38,455 nucleotides of DNA from Deltaproteobacteria bacterium (GTDB taxonomy: Bacteria; Myxococcota; SpSt-1050): assembly GCA_026416535.1 (NCBI GenBank), contig JAOAFA010000028.1, positions 1-38,455 on the forward strand, read 5' to 3'. The notes under the pieces were generated by a model. It ran no database searches. It was not told where the DNA came from and saw only the letters and a list, made by a program, of their open reading frames with translations. Both the position numbers and the translations under genes were made by a program. Shown one piece after another: positions 1 to 13,437 of this stretch (positions within the stretch are counted from its first letter, which is position 1; each line of letters starts with the position of its first letter).

Positions 1-2
1 CA

Positions 3-353
3 AAGGGCAAAAGGATAATCAGAGAGATAAAAGAGTTTGAAAACTGGTTTTATCAGGCAATAGACATCTTCCCTCAGAATCACAAATCCTTTGTATTTAC
101 CTTTCTGATTGAGTTGCTCAAAATCTTAAAACAGGAGGGCAATCTCGAGGTACTGCGGTCATGTATACTCTGTGAAAATTTTGAGGCATTCAGATTCAAA
201 GGGAAAGACAAGCCCCACTTCTGCCGTCTTCTTAATCTCAGCATGGACAACGACCAGATACAGATAGACTGCACATCCAACAGACCGTCGGATTCAAACC
301 TGAAATCCAGAGAACCTGTCCTGATTAAAAACGGAGGGGATTTTATATCTTAA
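3..353 (+). CDS. C-terminal part of an unknown cysteine-containing protein (5' end outside window)
   Basis: The frame is open from the left edge to a TAA at 351-353, so this is the 3' part of a longer gene. The visible ~116 residues start with a charged helical stretch, followed by a cluster with a CxxC pair (SCILCENFEAF), a HFC motif and another Cys about 19 residues later, suggesting a metal- or disulfide-binding tail. I do not recognise the family. It ends one base before the nrfH ATG, so it is probably the preceding cistron of the nitrite reductase operon. An internal TTG at 114 is a possible start but the frame continues upstream of it without interruption. Confidence 0.6.
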   Translation, partial: KGKRIIREIKEFENWFYQAIDIFPQNHKSFVFTFLIELLKILKQEGNLEVLRSCILCENFEAFRFKGKDKPHFCRLLNLSMDNDQIQIDCTSNRPSDSNLKSREPVLIKNGGDFIS

Positions 354-354
354 G

Positions 355-783
355 ATGTTAAGAAAAGTTATAACAGCGGCGGTTGTTCTGTGTCTTCTGT
401 TGGCAATTGCCTATGGAAGGAGAATATACCACTATTCAGAGACCCCCGCTTTCTGCAACTCCTGTCATATCATGAACTATCAGTATGAAAACTTCATCCA
501 CAGCGGTGCTCATCAGAGTAAAAAATGTATAGATTGTCATCTGCCCAACGATAATTTTGCCAACCATCTCCTGTGGAAAGGTATAGACGGGACAAAAGAT
601 GTTATTTATTTTTACGGAGGGCTTTACACAGAACCTGTAATCATATCGAATCATGGCAGAAAGGTAGTTCAGGAAAATTGTATCTCCTGCCACAGCGAAA
701 TGGTCAGCCGTATCAATACCACAGAGAGGAGATGCACCGATTGCCACAGAAGGCATACACACAAACATACAGGAGTTTTCTGA
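355..783 (+). CDS. nrfH: NrfH, tetraheme cytochrome c quinol dehydrogenase subunit
   Basis: This is the membrane-anchored small subunit that takes electrons from menaquinol and passes them to NrfA for six-electron reduction of nitrite to ammonium. The 142-residue protein has one N-terminal membrane helix (about residues 5-22) and four CxxCH haem sites at C34-H38, C58-H62, C109-H113 and C127-H131. The first is followed by Met40 (CNSCHIM), the CxxCHxM arrangement typical of NrfH haem 1. The NapC/NirT-type fold, length and position directly before nrfA make the call firm. The purine-rich GGAGGGG lies about 14 bases upstream of the ATG, so translation is probably coupled to the preceding gene. 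Its stop overlaps the nrfA start (TGATG). Confidence 0.96.
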   Translation: MLRKVITAAVVLCLLLAIAYGRRIYHYSETPAFCNSCHIMNYQYENFIHSGAHQSKKCIDCHLPNDNFANHLLWKGIDGTKDVIYFYGGLYTEPVIISNHGRKVVQENCISCHSEMVSRINTTERRCTDCHRRHTHKHTGVF

Positions 784-2243
784 TGAAGAAGTTATTTTTG
801 ATTTTAGCCATTTTCTTTTTAATTAGCGGATGTCAGGGACCAAAGCCTGAATCGCCCAGAAAATCTGAGATTCCGGAGAATGAGATAGAACCGGCGGTGT
901 GGGGTAGAAATTACCCCGTAGAATATGACCTCTGGAAGAAGACGGCTGAAGGAAAACCGGCAGGTCTCTCCAAATACAAAAAGGGATCTGACCTCGGAGG
1001 GATAATTTATGACAAGATTAGTGAATTTCCGTTTCTCTCAGTCATCTATAGTGGTATGGCATTTTCTATAGAATACAACGAGCCGCGCGGACACTATTAT
1101 ATGATGACAGATACTCTTGAGATTGACCCTTCCCGAAGAGGGCCAGGTGGGGTCTGCCTTACGTGTAAATCCCCTTACGCAAATCCGCTCAGAGAGCAAA
1201 TGGGAAATGATTACTTCGGAAAACCGTTTGACGAGGTCCACTCAAAAATTCCGGATAAGCACAAAGAACTCGGGGTCAGTTGCATCGAGTGTCATAATCC
1301 AAAGACCATGCAGAACAGAATAACAAAATTTATTGCAATAGAGGGTTTTAAAAAGATTGGGAAGAATCCCGAAGAACTCGGACATCAGGAACTTCGCTCC
1401 GCAGTCTGTGCTCAATGCCATGTAACATATACAATTCCAAGAGACGAGAATAATAAAGCCGAGTACGCCTTCTTCCCATGGGACGGCTCAAAATACGGCG
1501 ATATCTCCATTGAAAATATTATAAAAGTGCTAAAGAGCAACCCGAAGCACAAAGAATGGACACACAAGGTCACAGGATACAGACTTGCCTTTATAAGGCA
1601 TCCCGAATACGAACTTTACACGAGGAATTCTGTCCATTTCAACGCCAATGTCTCCTGTGCAGATTGTCATATGCCATATAAGAGAGTCGGTGCATATAAA
1701 GTCTCAGACCACAATGTCACAAGTCCCCTCAAGACAGGTATGAAGAGCTGCATCGTCTGCCATTCAGAAGGAGAGGAATACCTAAGAAATCAGGTGTTCA
1801 CAATTCAGGACAGGACTATCTCCACAATGCTCAAGGCGGGTTACAAAATAGCCTATGTAGCAAAATATATTGAGAGGATAAATGAACTAGTAAAAGACGG
1901 AAAAGAAGTTGACAAAACACTTCTGTCAAGAATTCAGGATTTATATGAGGAATCAGTCTACAGGCTTATCTTCATAATAGCAGAAAACTCTCTGGGCTTT
2001 CACAACCCGACCGAGACAATGAGAATACTTTCTGATTCCATATCCTTTGCATCGGAATGTGAAAAGATTACGGTTAAGATTCTCTCGGAAAATGGTGTTG
2101 ACTACAACTCTATTAAACTTTCACTGATGAATCACTTGAATAACAGAGGAAAGAAGAGACTAAACTTTAAGCCAGAGCAGGAATTCAGAGATCCATACAA
2201 TATTCTTTACAACTTCATTCCTGAAAAAGTGGAGGAGAGATGA
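783..2243 (+). CDS. nrfA: NrfA, pentaheme cytochrome c nitrite reductase (ammonia-forming), lipoprotein
   Basis: This is the catalytic subunit of dissimilatory nitrite reduction to ammonium. The frame can be extended to 573, but that would run through nrfH; the ATG at 783 overlaps the nrfH stop and begins a signal peptide with lipobox ISGC (Cys17), giving 486 residues, normal for NrfA. The active-site haem is the lysine-ligated CLTCK (C125-K129); four His-ligated haems follow at C167-H171, C209-H213, C292-H296 and C323-H327. Candidate catalytic residues are Arg102 in RGHYY, Tyr216 just after the third haem, and His273 in RHPEY. The lipobox implies anchoring by lipid as well as by NrfH, as in several deltaproteobacterial enzymes. 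Confidence 0.97.
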   Translation: MKKLFLILAIFFLISGCQGPKPESPRKSEIPENEIEPAVWGRNYPVEYDLWKKTAEGKPAGLSKYKKGSDLGGIIYDKISEFPFLSVIYSGMAFSIEYNEPRGHYYMMTDTLEIDPSRRGPGGVCLTCKSPYANPLREQMGNDYFGKPFDEVHSKIPDKHKELGVSCIECHNPKTMQNRITKFIAIEGFKKIGKNPEELGHQELRSAVCAQCHVTYTIPRDENNKAEYAFFPWDGSKYGDISIENIIKVLKSNPKHKEWTHKVTGYRLAFIRHPEYELYTRNSVHFNANVSCADCHMPYKRVGAYKVSDHNVTSPLKTGMKSCIVCHSEGEEYLRNQVFTIQDRTISTMLKAGYKIAYVAKYIERINELVKDGKEVDKTLLSRIQDLYEESVYRLIFIIAENSLGFHNPTETMRILSDSISFASECEKITVKILSENGVDYNSIKLSLMNHLNNRGKKRLNFKPEQEFRDPYNILYNFIPEKVEER

Positions 2244-2244
2244 T

Positions 2245-2634
2245 ATGCTTTACATTGAGGTAAAGACAAAAGAACGGGAAACACTGGTAAACATAACAGG
2301 TGTCATAAGCGCTCTTGTTGAAAATTCGGGGATAAAAAACGGAATATGCATTGTTTATGTCCCCCACACCACTGCTGCAATTACCATCAATGAATCTGCT
2401 GACCCAGATGTGGTGAGAGATATTATCGACAGACTCAAAGAACTTGTTCCACACAAAGGGGACTACGCCCACTCAGAAGGCAACAGTGATGCACACATCA
2501 AGGCATCAATTATCGGTAACAGCAGAATTATAATTGTTGAGAACGGGAAATTAGCCCTCGGTACATGGGAAGGGATATTCCTATGTGAATTTGATGGACC
2601 AAGGACAAGAAAGGTGTTTGTAAAGATAATTTAA
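2245..2634 (+). CDS. yjbQ: YjbQ/UPF0047 family protein
   Basis: This 129-residue protein matches the YjbQ (UPF0047) family in full length. Visible landmarks are [12 protein letters not shown] (about residues 35-46), the conserved HxEGNxDAHIKAS segment in the middle, and the C-terminal [13 protein letters not shown] signature. The family is a small trimeric beta fold with a His-rich site; in E. coli a weak thiamine-phosphate synthase activity has been described, but the physiological role is unclear. It starts one base after the nrfA stop with a GGAGGAG ribosome-binding site inside the end of nrfA, so it is co-transcribed with nrfHA. A functional link with nitrite reduction is not established. 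Confidence 0.9.
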   Translation: MLYIEVKTKERETLVNITGVISALVENSGIKNGICIVYVPHTTAAITINESADPDVVRDIIDRLKELVPHKGDYAHSEGNSDAHIKASIIGNSRIIIVENGKLALGTWEGIFLCEFDGPRTRKVFVKII

Positions 2635-2980
2635 AATCTACTGATAAAGACAAGAATCACCAATTAACTCTAATCCTAATCAACACCACAAAATTCGACT
2701 CAAAACACAGCCATACGATCTCATTACTTAAAAGGGCAAAGGTAGAATATCTTTGGAGAAGTGAAGCTTATAGATAAAACAAATAGACCATATACTTTCT
2801 TATTTCTTAGACCCACCACCACTTCACACATAAGTATTGCTAAGACCCTCCTACTTCTCCGACCATCTAACTGAACAAAAAATCGTAGAATTCCTCGATC
2901 CTGGATAACAAGCTAATAAACTTGAGTCCCACTAAAAATGCCCTATTTTGAAGGATTCGGAAAACTCAGTCAATAAAATT
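2635..2980. other. Gene-free interval between convergent yjbQ and a lipoprotein gene
   Basis: This 346-base interval separates two convergent genes. All frames are broken by frequent stops, and I see no tRNA, convincing terminator hairpin with a T-run, or repeat. I see nothing further in it. Confidence 0.6.
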
Positions 2981-3646
2981 TCATAACTCTACATTTACTG
3001 AAGCACCTTTAATCTCTTGAGATTCTCTTAAGAGCACCCTATTTTTGTTAGCGTCAACTGAGTAAATATTGTATCTACCTTCAGGAACTCTCAAATAATA
3101 GGAGTTACTCACAGGGGATCTATCAATCGTCTTTAAGAATATTTCTCTTACAGGGTCATAAAAGATTATCGATGAGACTTTTTTATCATTTACGGTCACA
3201 TTAACTTCACTACTCGGAATTTCCACTGACTCAAAAGTAAATTCTGTTTTTACCCCCTTATGCACATCTATCATATATTCTCCATTGGAAACAAATCCTC
3301 CAATTGAGGATTTATCTATACTATAATATCCCCCAAAAGAGACAGAAAGTTTATCTCCCACGTAAGCCTCAACAAGTGCCTCAAAGTAGTAATTTTCCCT
3401 TTCCGCATCGACATATCTTATTACGAGATTAAAACTCTGATCCCCAGAACGAAGACCTTTTACTACAACCCTTGCTACGGCAAAAAAGTTGTCTATAGAA
3501 AACTCATTACTTACGATACCATCAAAAGAGTCACCCTGTTGCTTGGCCTCTAAAGGTATCCTCAACTGAATTTTCACAACTTCACTATCAGAGCCATAAC
3601 AAGAGAGAACTGAAACAGCAATAAGACACAGTATAACTAATCTCAT
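2981..3646 (-). CDS. Putative lipoprotein of unknown function
   Basis: The 221-residue product begins with a signal peptide ending in a lipobox (VLSC, Cys16), so it is probably a lipid-anchored envelope protein. The rest is rich in alternating hydrophobic/polar stretches consistent with beta-sandwich modules; a segment near residues 145-220 (VNVTVNDKKVSSIIFYD to the C-terminus) looks like a PEGA-like or carboxypeptidase-regulatory-like beta domain, but I cannot assign a family. GGAGG lies seven bases before the ATG. It starts four bases after the FecR-domain gene, so both are one transcript. Confidence 0.75.
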   Translation of the reverse strand: MRLVILCLIAVSVLSCYGSDSEVVKIQLRIPLEAKQQGDSFDGIVSNEFSIDNFFAVARVVVKGLRSGDQSFNLVIRYVDAERENYYFEALVEAYVGDKLSVSFGGYYSIDKSSIGGFVSNGEYMIDVHKGVKTEFTFESVEIPSSEVNVTVNDKKVSSIIFYDPVREIFLKTIDRSPVSNSYYLRVPEGRYNIYSVDANKNRVLLRESQEIKGASVNVEL

Positions 3647-3650
3647 TAGA

Positions 3651-4550
3651 TTACCTCCTTAATTTAACAAAAGGCAGGAGAATCCTAATCACTATCATTC
3701 TATTACCACTTTTGATGTCATAGTCTCCTCCATCTTTTTTCGTTATAATAATACCATCGACCATTTCATCTCCAGAATCCCTCTTCTCAATAGCGTCTGA
3801 AGGCAAATCCCCACTCCTTTCCTGGGTCTTTCCTTCTATTACCTCTGTAGAGACCTTTCTATCTAACGTCTTATTCCTAACATCATGTTCCAATAGAGAT
3901 TCTCCTGAAATCCCGGTCCCCCGTTCCAACATCGCCAACTGCATTCTACCCTTCCTAATATGGAATGTATTTGTATATTCTTCCAAAATCTTTTGATCTA
4001 ACTCAGATATCACATAGCCTTTTGAAGAATCAACAAATTTCCCTTGTGTTAGAACCAATTCTATATCTTTCGTCTTCAATACAACTTCTCCATTTATAAC
4101 GCCTACAAACTCCTTATCTCCACTCTCCACAATAAACTTCGTTCCTCTAACACCGGCGACAGCATTCTTTGTTTTCACTTCAAACTTGCCCTCAGGCTTA
4201 GAGAACGCCTTGTTTATATAAAATAGTATTCTACCTCTTATTAAACTCAACACAGATGTCCTCTTCTTGTTTCCCAATTCAACCACGTACTCATCAATGG
4301 AAAACTCAGTATTCGGTGCTATAACAAGTAGGGAGTCATCCATCATCATAATCTTCACCCGTGAATCCTTTTTTGTTATTATCTTTGAACCCTTCTCTAT
4401 AAACATCCCGACATTGAGTCTTTTCTCTTTACCAGAGGATATAGCGTATACCTCGTTCTCCAAATCAGAGACGACACCTACAGAAAGTTGTTCTGACACC
4501 AAGGTAAGAGGCAACAACAATATCGATAAGAAGATCAAACTGTTTCTCAT
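3651..4550 (-). CDS. Exported FecR-domain protein
   Basis: The 299-residue product has an N-terminal signal peptide (about residues 1-19) and a FecR domain covering roughly residues 22-175. Typical landmarks are VGMFIEKGSKIITKKDSRVKI, the LSLIRGRILFYI strand and KTKNAVAGVRGTKFIVE. The C-terminal ~120 residues are charged and low in complexity. Unlike classical FecR there is no membrane-spanning anti-sigma segment and no sigma factor or TonB receptor nearby, so regulation of iron uptake is not supported. This secreted FecR type is often found with TPR/beta-barrel proteins, as here. GGAGG precedes the ATG by six bases. Confidence 0.85.
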   Translation of the reverse strand: MRNSLIFLSILLLPLTLVSEQLSVGVVSDLENEVYAISSGKEKRLNVGMFIEKGSKIITKKDSRVKIMMMDDSLLVIAPNTEFSIDEYVVELGNKKRTSVLSLIRGRILFYINKAFSKPEGKFEVKTKNAVAGVRGTKFIVESGDKEFVGVINGEVVLKTKDIELVLTQGKFVDSSKGYVISELDQKILEEYTNTFHIRKGRMQLAMLERGTGISGESLLEHDVRNKTLDRKVSTEVIEGKTQERSGDLPSDAIEKRDSGDEMVDGIIITKKDGGDYDIKSGNRMIVIRILLPFVKLRR

Positions 4551-4692
4551 ACAAATACCTCCGGAATCAATACTATAGCTTTCTCAAAAATCGTTCCAGA
4601 AACAAACTAAAAAATCTTCGTAATCACAAATAGTTAGAAGAAGCATTTCTACGTTATTCAACAAACACTATTCAAATACTTAAAGTCATGTA

Positions 4693-9759
<5,067 letters not shown>

Positions 9760-10052
9760 TTATACTTCCTCCTACTCATATAGTATCCTTTGTTTATATA
9801 ATAATTATTAGCATAAGTAAAGGGTGTTTAGTTGTTTAAAAATAGGTCTAGTTATCTGATCTCTCTGGTAATTTTCTAACTGGTGGTTGTTTATGACCTG
9901 TTTTTTACTTTGATAATTTTTTGCTATCTCTGTTCTGATGCTGAAGTTTCTTAGTGATTTGTATGTTCTTTTATGCATGTTTTAATCAGTTAGCTAATGA
10001 CCTTTTAAACAAGTTTTTTAAGAAAACAAACATGTTATAATCATACTCCTAG
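9760..10052. other. dnaA-dnaN intergenic region, AT-rich
   Basis: This is a very AT-rich spacer of 293 bases, long for a dnaA-dnaN junction. It contains the dnaN promoter and a block of A/T between about 9780 and 9840. An inverted repeat ACTCCTA/TAGGAGT (10045-10051 and 10062-10068) spans the dnaA stop codon; it lacks a T-run on the dnaA transcript side, so it is not a convincing terminator for dnaA. The spacer is a secondary candidate for origin function because some bacteria have oriC between dnaA and dnaN, but I see no cluster of canonical DnaA boxes. Confidence 0.4.
9793..9821 (-). promoter_or_regulatory. Sigma70-type promoter for dnaN
   Basis: On the minus strand TTTACT (9821-9816) is separated by 17 bases from TATAAA (9798-9793). 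The predicted start would leave a leader of about 25-30 bases with AGGAGG before the dnaN ATG. Read by eye only. Confidence 0.5.
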
Positions 10053-11384
10053 TCATAGTGATAGGAGTTTTTGTTCAAGTGTTCCTATTACTTCTCTTAC
10101 TGAGCTATCCTCTTTTATGGTATTTTCAATCTTTTTTATAGAGAAGAGAACTACACTATGGTTGCTTTTCTTAAATTTAAAACTGATTTCGGAGAGGGAT
10201 AAGTTTAGATGCTTTCTTATTAGGTATATTGATATGTGTCTTGCGATAGATATGTTTTTACTCTTTTTCTCCGACAGTATATCCTCCTTACTAAGACCGT
10301 AGAAGTCTGCGACTGTTTCTATTATTTTATCTGGGGTGATCCTGTTCTTCTCTACTCTGAAGAAGTCCTTGAGGGACTCCTTAACTAGGGCGATGTCTAT
10401 CTCATGCTTGGTTAGGTTAGAGAATGCCTCTATGTGGTTTAGTGCACTTTCTAACTCTCTCACATTTGACTTGATGTTTGTTGCAATGAAGTCAATTATT
10501 TCATCAGTGAGTCTTAGACCAAGCAATTTTGATTTAAACTTTAATATTTCCCTTCTTATTGATAATTCGGGTGCCCTTATTTCGCATGTTAGACCCCATG
10601 TAATCCTTGATAGAAGCTTTTCATCTAAATTCTCTATCTTTGATGGATGGACATTTGAGACGATGACAATCTGTCTCTTTTTCTCAAGTAAGTAGTTCAC
10701 TATGTTAAATAGCTCTTCCTGAGTAGCCTCCTTTTTTCCGCCGATAAATTGTATGTCATCTAGTAAGAGTATTTCACAATTCTTTCTAAATTTCTCTCTG
10801 AATCGCAGCATGTCATCGTTCTTCGTAGAGTAGACAAACTCGTTCATTAGTTGTTCGGATGATATGTATATGAGGTTTCCGTGGTATCTTGCAAACCAGA
10901 GGTGTCCTATGGCGTTTAGTAGGTGGGTTTTTCCAAGGCCTGATTTACCATATATTACGAGTGGATTGTATTTTTGAGCAGGTTTTTCGGCCACTGTTCT
11001 TGAGGCATAGTATGCAAGTTCGTTCGAACTACCTACTACAAATCTTTCAAATGTGTATTTTGGATTGAGTAGTGGATGAGAATTCTTTATTGGCTCCGGG
11101 TTGTTTTCTGTGTACTTCGGATTATCCTTTTCGTCTTTTTCTATTATTACAATAGATGGTGTAGAAGACGTGCCCATAACCTTGGCCACCTCTTCGAGGA
11201 GAGGTTTTGAAAAATTGTTGATAAAAAACTCCTTGAAAAATCTATTCGGGACTGAGACCTCAATGGTATTGTCTTTCATGGATACAAATTCAAGTCTTCT
11301 ATACCACACCTCAAAGGTGGTAGGATTTATCCTTTCCTTTAAGTTGCTGATCGCCTTTTCGAAGATGTGGATGCCTGTGTCCAT
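10053..11384 (-). CDS. dnaA: Chromosomal replication initiator DnaA
   Basis: This 443-residue AAA+ initiator melts oriC and loads helicase. The frame reaches 11543, but the ATG at 11384 begins the conserved N-terminal domain (KERINPTTFEVWYRRLEF), and a good promoter lies at 11425-11453, inside the longer frame. Domain III has Walker A YGKSGLGKTH, Walker B LLLDDIQFIGGK and the sensor region SRITWGLTCEI. Domain IV is present, but its signature reads KSNHSVV (Asn408-His409-Ser410-Val411) where most DnaA proteins have RDHTTV, so contacts to the DnaA box may differ. dnaN and gyrB follow. Confidence 0.97.
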   Translation of the reverse strand: MDTGIHIFEKAISNLKERINPTTFEVWYRRLEFVSMKDNTIEVSVPNRFFKEFFINNFSKPLLEEVAKVMGTSSTPSIVIIEKDEKDNPKYTENNPEPIKNSHPLLNPKYTFERFVVGSSNELAYYASRTVAEKPAQKYNPLVIYGKSGLGKTHLLNAIGHLWFARYHGNLIYISSEQLMNEFVYSTKNDDMLRFREKFRKNCEILLLDDIQFIGGKKEATQEELFNIVNYLLEKKRQIVIVSNVHPSKIENLDEKLLSRITWGLTCEIRAPELSIRREILKFKSKLLGLRLTDEIIDFIATNIKSNVRELESALNHIEAFSNLTKHEIDIALVKESLKDFFRVEKNRITPDKIIETVADFYGLSKEDILSEKKSKNISIARHISIYLIRKHLNLSLSEISFKFKKSNHSVVLFSIKKIENTIKEDSSVREVIGTLEQKLLSL

Positions 11385-11895
11385 AATTGTGTTCCCGCGA
11401 GATAATTTTGGTTGCGGAGATAAGTTTATATTTACTTCCAATAGATAAGTCAAATGTTTTTTGAGCTTTTTATAATTGTAACGGAGAGGCAATGAAGGAG
11501 AGATCCCAAAAACAAGGGAAGTACTCCCACTACTTTTAACCATAAAGCTGTGGTAGAATAGATCGTAGATGAGGATATGGGTGAGTGTCCATAGGTTATT
11601 ATCTGTTGTTAGATGTATACAAAGGGTTCGTTTTATGATCGGGGAGATCTCTTTTGAACTGAGATTTTACCGTTCTGTGCAATGTATACTGTAAAAACAC
11701 TAAATGAAGCTTTTTTATGAACGCGTACAAAAAGGAGACATAGTTTAGGTGTAAACGGAAGTGCGATAATGGGTGAGCCAAATATTTACTTGTGGATGAA
11801 ATGTTTTTTGATCTTAAGGTGAGGAGTAGGAGCTCAATTTGGGTCTATGTAGGATGGGAGTGAAAATTTTATACAAAATCTTACTAATTCCAATT
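11385..11895. other. Non-coding region upstream of dnaA; possible part of the origin
   Basis: No supported gene occurs here. The interval holds the dnaA promoter and a strongly G-over-C stretch on the plus strand (hand count for 11581-11880 about 78 G to 32 C). The only near-consensus DnaA box I find is TGTGGATGA at 11791-11799 (one mismatch to TGTGGATAA); TGTGGTAGA at 11549 and TGTTGTTAG at 11604 are weaker. One 60-codon frame at 11599-11781 has no recognisable features and is probably chance. Confidence 0.45.
11425..11453 (-). promoter_or_regulatory. Sigma70-type promoter for dnaA
   Basis: On the minus strand TTGACT (11453-11448), a 17-base spacer and TATAAA (11430-11425) form a near-consensus promoter. 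It predicts a leader of roughly 34 bases to the ATG at 11384 and supports that start over longer upstream options. Confidence 0.6.
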
Positions 11896-13437
11896 TTAGT
11901 TTGATAATAGGATTGCCCCATGGTAGGTTTCTAATGTAATACCTGCTTTTAAATCTCCTACAGGGGCGTTTTCCGGAGTTTTAAAGTTTTCGTGATTGAG
12001 TATTCTCACCTTAGGTCCTTTCTCAATCTTGAGTGTCTTCTCCTCCTTATATGGGTTCACAGCTACGAATCCCTTTTCGAACTCTCTATACCAAATGCCA
12101 TTTTCTGTCCTTATTGCCGAGCCTTTGGGTTTTCCTAGATTTAAAAGTTTTGGATCATATTCTTCAAACCAATATTGGTCTCTAAATTCCCATAGACTAA
12201 ACAGAAAATAGGCATTTGGTTTATCAGGGTTGTATGCGAGCAGATAACTACTCATCGAAAACCAAAGCCATTGCCATCCTGTTCTTCCTTCGTAGATTCT
12301 ATCCATTCTCTGTAGTCCTTCATTAGGGGCGGGACCAGAGTTGTTGGGACTAGCTGCACCGGGGGGCATATTGACAGATAAGATTGTATAATTATCTGCA
12401 CTCTGCATGGTTTTGACTCTCTTTTCCCATTGGTCAACAGGTAGCACTTTCCAGCACAGAAATCCACATTCCTCCATTACAAGGATCTTAAGGTCCTCGT
12501 AGAGCGCTATTTGTGAGTCGTAGTAGATAACCCATGAGTTTAGTCCTAAGTGGACGCCTTTGGAATAAAAATAATCAACGGCCTTTCTAAGAAACTCATC
12601 GTAGTGTTTTTGCCATAAATCATTTCTATACTTTTGGGTAGATGTGTCATAGTATGCATCAGGATGATCTATCTCAGTGCTGATCCATGTCCAAGTAGAC
12701 TCATCAAAGCTTGACTCGGGCCTCCAGTTGTTTTGCCAACTAACACCGTATTGCATTCCATCTAAAAAGATCCCATCAGCCCATCTTCCATCAAATCCTC
12801 CAAATGGCTCACCCCAAATTCGTTTATAGTTGTATTCAATCCAGTATTGTTGCCAGTTTTTATTACCTAATATCATAGCCCTTTCCACTGGATATGGGAC
12901 ACTCCTTAGATATTCTTTTGTCTTTACACCAACAGCTATCCATCTGTCAAAATTATCTTTTCCGTGATTCTCTTTTATCCATTCCCAGTCTTCTTGTGAC
13001 CATTTGTCATATTTACTTACTATATATTGCCCCGGTCCCATGCGATATAAGTAAATTTTGATTTTAGGATTTATCCTTTTTAACTCTTCAAAGGCGTTGA
13101 GATTTCTATTCTCTCTTACCTCACACCACCTTGTGGTTGAAAAATTGTCGGGACCTGTTTCAAAGAGATCGAACTTCCCTGCAACAGATAAAGGGAAGCA
13201 GTCATCTGGATAAGTTGGACCAAATCTACCATATAAAACAAGTGCTGAATAAACAAAAGTATTGTGGCGCTCGCCTAAGCCAGCATCATAATCTAGAATA
13301 GCATCACTTGTACTACCATCCCTATTGAATATGATATCACTTTGTTCGTCTCCAAGGTTCTCTTGATCACATTGGCAACAAAAAAAGTTAAACACTGAAC
13401 CAAATATGACAATAAAACCCAATATTAACGACTTCAT
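11896..13437 (-). CDS. Exported glycoside-hydrolase-like protein (TIM-barrel type, possibly GHL15)
   Basis: The 513-residue product has an N-terminal hydrophobic export signal (about residues 3-20) followed by a Cys-rich CCQC that might be lipid-modified, although the lipobox is poor. The core looks like a (beta/alpha)8 carbohydrate-active fold: strands such as KIKIYLYRMGPGQY, a likely acidic strand end in RWADGIFLDGMQYG, LGLNSWVIYYD and MEECGFLCWK, many Trp/Tyr residues, and a small C-terminal beta domain. It resembles hypothetical glycosyl hydrolase family 15-like proteins (GHL15), from memory of the motif style only; the substrate is unknown. No Shine-Dalgarno precedes the ATG. It stands alone between dnaA and a long non-coding stretch. 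Confidence 0.7.
   Translation of the reverse strand: MKSLILGFIVIFGSVFNFFCCQCDQENLGDEQSDIIFNRDGSTSDAILDYDAGLGERHNTFVYSALVLYGRFGPTYPDDCFPLSVAGKFDLFETGPDNFSTTRWCEVRENRNLNAFEELKRINPKIKIYLYRMGPGQYIVSKYDKWSQEDWEWIKENHGKDNFDRWIAVGVKTKEYLRSVPYPVERAMILGNKNWQQYWIEYNYKRIWGEPFGGFDGRWADGIFLDGMQYGVSWQNNWRPESSFDESTWTWISTEIDHPDAYYDTSTQKYRNDLWQKHYDEFLRKAVDYFYSKGVHLGLNSWVIYYDSQIALYEDLKILVMEECGFLCWKVLPVDQWEKRVKTMQSADNYTILSVNMPPGAASPNNSGPAPNEGLQRMDRIYEGRTGWQWLWFSMSSYLLAYNPDKPNAYFLFSLWEFRDQYWFEEYDPKLLNLGKPKGSAIRTENGIWYREFEKGFVAVNPYKEEKTLKIEKGPKVRILNHENFKTPENAPVGDLKAGITLETYHGAILLSN

Noticed and set aside
573-782. Extended nrfA start giving 70 extra residues
   Set aside because: It lies inside nrfH in another frame; the ATG at 783 overlaps the nrfH stop and begins a normal lipoprotein signal.
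10045-10068. Intrinsic terminator for dnaA
   Set aside because: The inverted repeat includes the dnaA stop codon, and the T-run lies on the wrong side for a leftward transcript.
11385-11543. N-terminal extension of dnaA to 11543
   Set aside because: It covers a strong promoter (TTGACT-17-TATAAA) and adds residues not seen in DnaA; the ATG at 11384 fits the family start.
11599-11781. 60-codon minus-strand frame upstream of dnaA
   Set aside because: No ribosome-binding site or recognisable features; a chance frame in non-coding DNA.
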